Below are positions 6,674-9,613 of a DNA stretch of 9,613 bases, piece by piece. The translations under genes were made by a program, and so were the position numbers. The number at the start of each line of letters is the position of its first letter. Within the stretch, counting starts at the first letter, position 1. The DNA is taken from contig WLOZ01000046.1 of assembly GCA_009699025.1 (NCBI GenBank), positions 1 to 9,613 on the forward strand, given 5' to 3'. Source of the DNA: Actinomycetota bacterium. Its GTDB lineage: Bacteria > Actinomycetota > Actinomycetes > S36-B12 > CAIYMF01. The notes beneath the pieces were generated by a model. The model was not told where the DNA came from. It made no database searches and saw nothing but the letters and a program-made list of their open reading frames with translations.

Positions 6674-6979
6674 TCAGTCGAGGGCGCGCGCGAGGTGCCA
6701 GCGTTGGACGGGCGAGCGGGTGCAGCAGAGGTCGTAGACCCCCGACGTGGCGGACCGGACCACCCCTGCCTCGACCCGCCAGACCTGTCGCTCGGCGGAG
6801 TGCTGGGGCCGGTGCCACCAGGAGCCTCCCTCGATCCAGTGCGCGAGCACCTGATGGACGACGTACCTCCGGCCACGCCAGAGAAACTCTGCCGGGGCAG
6901 GTTCTGGCGCGTCACCGGCGCTGGCGCGGGCGTCAGGACTCGTGCGTACCCGCACCGGCTCGAGATAACGACGACTCAT
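6674..6979 (-). CDS. DUF6504 family protein
   Basis: From the ATG at 6977-6979 the protein is 101 residues, starting MSRRYLEPVRV. That matches the usual N-terminus of this small actinobacterial family. GTG starts up to 21 bases upstream are possible. Conserved features are FLWRGRRYVVHQVLAHW (32-48), a WW pair (54-55), VWRVEA (66-71) and GVYDL (80-84) near the end. Residues 12-30 are a Pro/Ala-rich linker. The function is unknown. The family is often found next to dinB-type polymerase genes, and here it is the first gene of the HEPN-dnaE2-dinB operon. It is separated from HEPN by 87 bases of repeat-bearing DNA. No catalytic motif is apparent. Confidence 0.8.
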   Translation of the reverse strand: MSRRYLEPVRVRTSPDARASAGDAPEPAPAEFLWRGRRYVVHQVLAHWIEGGSWWHRPQHSAERQVWRVEAGVVRSATSGVYDLCCTRSPVQRWHLARALD

Positions 6980-7036
6980 CACCACCACCGCCCTTCGCAC
7001 GATTGGAGGAACAGCCGGAGGGAGTCCGGCCGGGAG

Positions 7037-7145
7037 TGCCCGTCAGGAGCAAGTCCGGGGTGGGGCCCTTCCCCAAGTGCCACCACCCCGGACGACCGCC
7101 TGACCGATGGGACCTGATGGGGGTCGAGTTCCATCAGGACGGGCA
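7037..7145 (-). other. Multi-hairpin leader upstream of DUF6504, candidate structured RNA
   Basis: Three nested perfect stems are visible. The outer stem is TGCCCGTC (7037-7044) with GACGGGCA (7138-7145). Inside it, GTCCGGGGTGG (7053-7063) pairs with CCACCCCGGAC (7083-7093), and CCTGATGG (7113-7120) pairs with CCATCAGG (7131-7138) around a 10-base loop. This gives a three-way-junction layout. It lies between the LexA-box promoter and DUF6504, so it would be transcribed as a leader. An open frame of 51 codons also crosses it (minus strand, 6979-7134), with its TGA overlapping the DUF6504 ATG by one base. I do not recognise the structure as a known riboswitch. Confidence 0.45.
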
Positions 7146-7195
7146 GGCAGTGCTCCTTGCTGCTGAACCAGTCAGGACCCGGCGGAGGTCCTGAT

Positions 7196-7225
7196 CAGTT
7201 GTTCGAACAGATGTTCGAACAACTG
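7196..7225. promoter_or_regulatory. LexA-type SOS box (30-bp perfect dyad)
   Basis: The core TCGAAC-AGAT-GTTCGA (7203-7218) matches the actinobacterial and Firmicutes LexA box exactly. The flanks extend it to perfect 13-base arms (CAGTTGTTCGAAC and its complement) around the four-base spacer. It sits just downstream of a minus-strand -10 element, over the expected start of transcription of the DUF6504-HEPN-dnaE2-dinB operon. That is a classical repression position. It is also 142 bases upstream of the ArsR start, so an effect on that gene cannot be excluded. Confidence 0.88.
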
Positions 7226-7227
7226 GG

Positions 7228-7258
7228 ACACTACTCCCTACCCCCGACAACGCGTCAA
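7228..7258 (-). promoter_or_regulatory. Promoter of the damage-tolerance operon
   Basis: On the minus strand, TTGACG (7253-7258, five of six matches to the -35 consensus) is followed after 19 bases by TAGTGT (7228-7233) as the -10. Transcription would start near 7221, inside the LexA dyad. This gives a leader of about 240 bases before DUF6504. The long spacer lowers certainty, but the placement relative to the SOS box supports it. Confidence 0.55.
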
Positions 7259-7284
7259 GTCCCAGCCGCCCAGCCAGTCGACAA

Positions 7285-7320
7285 ACGACGCCGAAGTCGT
7301 CCTATCTGAAGTAGTGTTCA
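7285..7320 (+). promoter_or_regulatory. Inverted repeats upstream of the ArsR gene, possible autoregulatory operator
   Basis: Two short dyads lie upstream of the regulator: ACGAC-N6-GTCGT (7285-7300) and TGAA-N6-TTCA (7307-7320). TGAA/TTCA halves resemble those of some ArsR/SmtB operators. A weak TCGACA/TATCTG promoter (7278-7308) overlaps them. None of this is strong on its own. Confidence 0.3.
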
Positions 7321-7367
7321 AGTCATCAAGTGGCGCTCGGCGTCCGACCCTCCCGAGGGAGCCCCCC

Positions 7368-7730
7368 GTGACCAGACCGCTCTACGAGGCGAAGGCCGAC
7401 TTCTTCCGCACCCTGGGCCACCCCGCCCGCATCCGGGTGCTCGAGCTGCTGAGCGAGCGCGACCACGCCGTGCACGAACTGCTCGCCGAGATCTCCATCG
7501 AGCCCAGCAACCTGTCGCACCAGTTAGCCGTGCTGCGCCGCACCGGCCTCATCACGCAGTCGCGGCGCGACGGCCAGGTGTTTTACTCAATCGCGGCGCC
7601 TCAGGTCAGCGACCTGCTCATGGCAGCGCGCACGGTGCTGCTCGACGTGATCAGGGAAAAGGACACCCTCAAGCACGACCTCACCTCGGGGGCCGGACCA
7701 GCCGAACCGCAGGAGAGGCTTCCCCGGTGA
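7368..7730 (+). CDS. ArsR/SmtB-family winged-helix transcriptional regulator
   Basis: From the GTG at 7368 (GAGGGAG six bases upstream) the protein is 120 residues; an in-frame GTG 54 bases earlier lacks a ribosome binding site. The winged helix is typical of the family: FFRTLGHPARIRVLELL (12-28), recognition helix around EPSNLSHQLAVLRRTGLI (45-62), and wing SRRDGQVFYSI (65-75). A C-terminal helix (about 78-100) would form the dimer. There is no cysteine in the protein, so the classic ELCVCDL thiolate metal site and the two-cysteine persulfide switch are absent. The stop codon lies four bases before the annotated SulP start, so the two are almost certainly one transcript. The regulator probably controls that transporter. 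Its ligand is unknown. Confidence 0.88.
   Translation: MTRPLYEAKADFFRTLGHPARIRVLELLSERDHAVHELLAEISIEPSNLSHQLAVLRRTGLITQSRRDGQVFYSIAAPQVSDLLMAARTVLLDVIREKDTLKHDLTSGAGPAEPQERLPR
7711..7718 (+). promoter_or_regulatory. Shine-Dalgarno upstream of SulP with an out-of-frame GTG at ideal spacing
   Basis: AGGAGAGG is followed eight bases later by GTG at 7727-7729, which overlaps the ArsR stop. That GTG reads only three codons before TGA (7736-7738). The in-frame SulP GTG codons at 7735, 7744, 7753 and 7762 lie 16 or more bases from the Shine-Dalgarno, an unusually long spacing. Confidence 0.7.
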
Positions 7731-7770
7731 CCCCGTGACCCCCGTGACCCCTGTGACCCCGGTGACCCCA
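7727..7770 (+). repeat. GTGACCCC(N) tandem repeat at the SulP start
   Basis: Five units start at 7727, 7735, 7744, 7753 and 7762. The first is 8 bases (GTGACCCC) and the other four are 9 (GTGACCCC followed by C, T, G or A). They encode MTPVTPVTPVTP at the N-terminus of the transporter, and each unit carries a potential GTG start. Confidence 0.9.
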
Positions 7771-9423
7771 CCGGCGCTCGGGCGACTGCGGGCACTGCTC
7801 CCCCATCGACGCGACTTCACCGCCATGCGCCACAACCCCCGCCGCGACATCGTCGCTGGCGTGACCGTGGCCATGGTGGCACTCCCCCTCGCCCTCGCCT
7901 TCGGAATCTCGTCAGGTATGGGCGCGGGCGCCGGTATCGCGACCGCTATCGTGGCCGGATTCTTCGCCGCGGTGTTCGGCGGCAGCAATCTGCAGGTCAG
8001 TGGCCCCACCGGGGCAATGACCGTGGTGCTCATCCCGATCGTGGCCCAGTTCGGGGCCTCCGGCGTGCTCGTCGTGGGCCTGCTCGCCGGAATCGTGCTG
8101 CTGGCGCTGGCGGTCGCTGGGGCGGGGCGCTCGATGCGCTACGTGCCCCTTCCAGTGATCGAGGGGTTCACGCTCGGCATCGCCGTGATCATCGGCCTGC
8201 AGCAGGTGCCGGCCGCGCTGGGCCAGGAGGTTGGCCCCGACAAGGTGCTGGTGCAGGCGTGGAACGCCGTCACCGCGTGGGTCGCCGCACCCGACCTGGC
8301 CCCGACCCTCATCATGGTCGCGGTCGCAGCGACCATGATCGTCGCCAGTCACCTGCGCCGCCGCCTTCCAGCATCCCTGGCTGCCGTGGTGGTAGCGACG
8401 GTCGCGACAAAAATCCTCGGCCTCGACATCACCACCATCGGTCAGATTCCGACCGGACTGCCTGCGCCCAGCATCCCCGTCATTCCATGGGCTCACCTAT
8501 CGGCTTTGCTGCTGCCCGCCGTCGCGGTGGCGGCACTGGCCGCGCTCGAGAGCCTGCTGTGCGCCTCGGTCGCTGACGCGATGAGCGTCGGGGAGCGGCA
8601 CGACCCCAACCGCGAGCTGTTCGGCCAGGGGGTGGCCAACCTCGTAGCCCCACTGTTCGGGGGCGTACCCGCCACCGCCGCCATCGCCCGCACCGCGGTG
8701 AACGTACGCAGCGGCGCACGCTCGCGCCTCGGCGCGATCACCCAGTCGGCCGTGCTCCTCGCCGTCGTGCTCGTGGCGAGCCAGTGGGTGTCGTTCATCC
8801 CCCTCGCCGCGCTGGCCGGCGTGCTCATCGCCACCGCGATCCAGATGGTCAAGGTGTCCAGCCTGCGCGCCCTGCTGAGGGTGAGGGGTGGCGACGCCGT
8901 TGTGCTCGTCGTCACCGCGCTCGCCACGGTTGCCCTCGACCTCGTGGTCGCGGTCATCCTCGGTCTGGTGATCGCCAGCCTCTACGCGCTCAGTCAGGTC
9001 GCGAAGTCGACGCAGGTCGAGGAGATGCCCCTCGACTCAGCCGACCACAGCAGCGAGGAGCAGGCGCTTCTGAGCGAGCACGTCATCGCCTACCGCCTCG
9101 ATGGCCCCCTCTTCTTCGGCGCCGCTCATGCGTTCCTGCTTCAGGTGGCTGAGACCAGTGACGTGCGGGTGGTGATCCTCCGCCTCTCACGGATCCGAGC
9201 ACTCGACGCCACCGGGGCGACGGTGCTCGGCGACACGATCGGCAGCCTCGAGGCGCGCGGCATCACGGTCATGCTGTCGGGAATCCAGACCGAGCACGAC
9301 AGCATTTTTCGCACCCTCGACGTGTACCGCCACCTCGCCACGCCCGCCCACGTGTTCGCCACCACCCCCGAGGCCATCGCACACGCGCACGCCCACCTCG
9401 CCGGCCTGGCCGAGTCGACCTAA
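7735..9423 (+). CDS. SulP family inorganic anion transporter with STAS domain
   Basis: This 562-residue protein belongs to the SulP/SLC26 family, which moves sulfate, bicarbonate or related anions across the inner membrane. Residues 37-420 hold about 12-14 hydrophobic segments. Family motifs include PLALAFGISSGMGAGAGI (51-68), SGPTGAMTVVL (89-99), ESLLCASVADAMSVGERHDP (272-291) and the glycine-rich GGVPATAAIARTAVN (309-323). A cytoplasmic STAS domain occupies about 449-558, with the ALDATG loop at 489-494. The substrate cannot be read from the sequence, and no carbonic anhydrase is fused. The exact start is uncertain, because GTG codons at 7735, 7744, 7753 and 7762 are all in frame within a repeat. 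It follows the ArsR gene and is probably controlled by it. It converges with the next gene over seven bases. Confidence 0.92.
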   Translation: MTPVTPVTPVTPPALGRLRALLPHRRDFTAMRHNPRRDIVAGVTVAMVALPLALAFGISSGMGAGAGIATAIVAGFFAAVFGGSNLQVSGPTGAMTVVLIPIVAQFGASGVLVVGLLAGIVLLALAVAGAGRSMRYVPLPVIEGFTLGIAVIIGLQQVPAALGQEVGPDKVLVQAWNAVTAWVAAPDLAPTLIMVAVAATMIVASHLRRRLPASLAAVVVATVATKILGLDITTIGQIPTGLPAPSIPVIPWAHLSALLLPAVAVAALAALESLLCASVADAMSVGERHDPNRELFGQGVANLVAPLFGGVPATAAIARTAVNVRSGARSRLGAITQSAVLLAVVLVASQWVSFIPLAALAGVLIATAIQMVKVSSLRALLRVRGGDAVVLVVTALATVALDLVVAVILGLVIASLYALSQVAKSTQVEEMPLDSADHSSEEQALLSEHVIAYRLDGPLFFGAAHAFLLQVAETSDVRVVILRLSRIRALDATGATVLGDTIGSLEARGITVMLSGIQTEHDSIFRTLDVYRHLATPAHVFATTPEAIAHAHAHLAGLAEST

Positions 9424-9430
9424 CCCCCCG

Positions 9431-9613
9431 CTACCCCCGCCGTGGCCGCAGCAGGAACGTGCACGCCACGGTAATCACCGCGGCCACCAGCGTGTCGACC
9501 ACGCGCGGCAAGGCCGACTGGTCGGCCGACTCGCCCAGCAGCGCCAGCAGTGCGATGACCAGCACGGTAACTCCCATGACGGCGAGCGGGTACTCGGCCC
9601 AGATAAACACGAG
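9431..9613 (-). CDS. C-terminal fragment of a membrane protein, probably FUSC family
   Basis: Sixty residues and a TAG stop (9431-9433) are read on the minus strand, entering from the right edge. Two hydrophobic helices (about residues 10-27 and 42-55) flank the segment LPRVVDTLVAAVITV, which resembles the conserved ExRxxDTLxGAxxA element of FUSC/aromatic-acid exporter proteins. The chain ends in a basic RPRRG tail. FUSC proteins are proposed efflux permeases. With only the tail visible, the family call is tentative, but the coding frame is convincing because it is open throughout and membrane-like. The stop is seven bases from the SulP stop, and no terminator hairpin is apparent between the convergent genes. 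Confidence 0.6.
   Translation of the reverse strand, partial: LVFIWAEYPLAVMGVTVLVIALLALLGESADQSALPRVVDTLVAAVITVACTFLLRPRRG

Noticed and set aside
6979..7134. 51-codon minus-strand frame as a firm gene upstream of DUF6504
   Set aside because: It lacks a properly spaced ribosome binding site and any known family features, and it coincides with strong RNA stems; kept only as part of a finding.
6628..7194. Plus-strand open frame of 188 codons crossing the DUF6504 gene and leader
   Set aside because: Its composition is Arg/Pro-rich with no recognisable motif, and it runs antisense to DUF6504 and through the hairpins and the 11-bp array.
7200..7221. Two TGTTCGAACA palindromes as an ArsR operator
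   Set aside because: The pair forms an exact TCGAAC-N4-GTTCGA LexA box at a minus-strand promoter heading repair genes, which fits far better; a secondary effect on ArsR is not excluded.
7314..7367. N-terminal extension of the ArsR regulator from the GTG at 7314
   Set aside because: There is no ribosome binding site there, while the GTG at 7368 has GAGGGAG six bases upstream and gives the usual family N-terminus.

Overview
The window is high-GC, densely coded DNA with GTG as well as ATG starts. The protein families (DUF3040, the SAV_6107-type HEPN protein, DUF6504, the actinobacterial type of DnaE2) and a TCGAAC-N4-GTTCGA LexA box all point to an actinobacterium. I cannot name the genus.

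Left end, all on the minus strand. The first 19 codons of an ornithine carbamoyltransferase run off the left edge (1-57). A roughly 265-base gap without a gene follows, holding two hairpins. Next is a small two-helix DUF3040 membrane protein (323-730), then a 171-base gap (731-901) with a candidate promoter, a GC-rich hairpin and a perfect 22-bp palindrome.

Centre, an SOS-type DNA damage-tolerance operon on the minus strand. Its transcription order is DUF6504 (6674-6979), HEPN protein (6119-6586), error-prone polymerase dnaE2 (2208-6107) and the Y-family polymerase IV dinB (902-2173). Upstream lies a 30-bp perfect dyad containing an exact LexA box, placed directly at a TTGACG/TAGTGT promoter. 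About 240 bases of leader with predicted RNA structure separate this promoter from DUF6504. The likely role is LexA-repressed, damage-induced translesion synthesis, with a HEPN protein and DUF6504 as uncharacterised accessory parts.

Right end, plus strand. A cysteine-free ArsR-type regulator (7368-7730) is followed directly by a SulP anion transporter with a STAS domain (7735-9423). The transporter starts inside an imperfect GTGACCCC repeat, and the GTG best placed for its Shine-Dalgarno is out of frame by one base. The C-terminus of a minus-strand membrane protein, probably FUSC family, enters from the right edge (9431-9613).

A recurring oddity is short tandem repeats. In-frame 9-, 12- or 18-bp arrays occur in dnaE2 (three separate arrays), at the 3' end of the HEPN gene and at the 5' end of the SulP gene. 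An 11-bp array sits in the noncoding gap between DUF6504 and HEPN.
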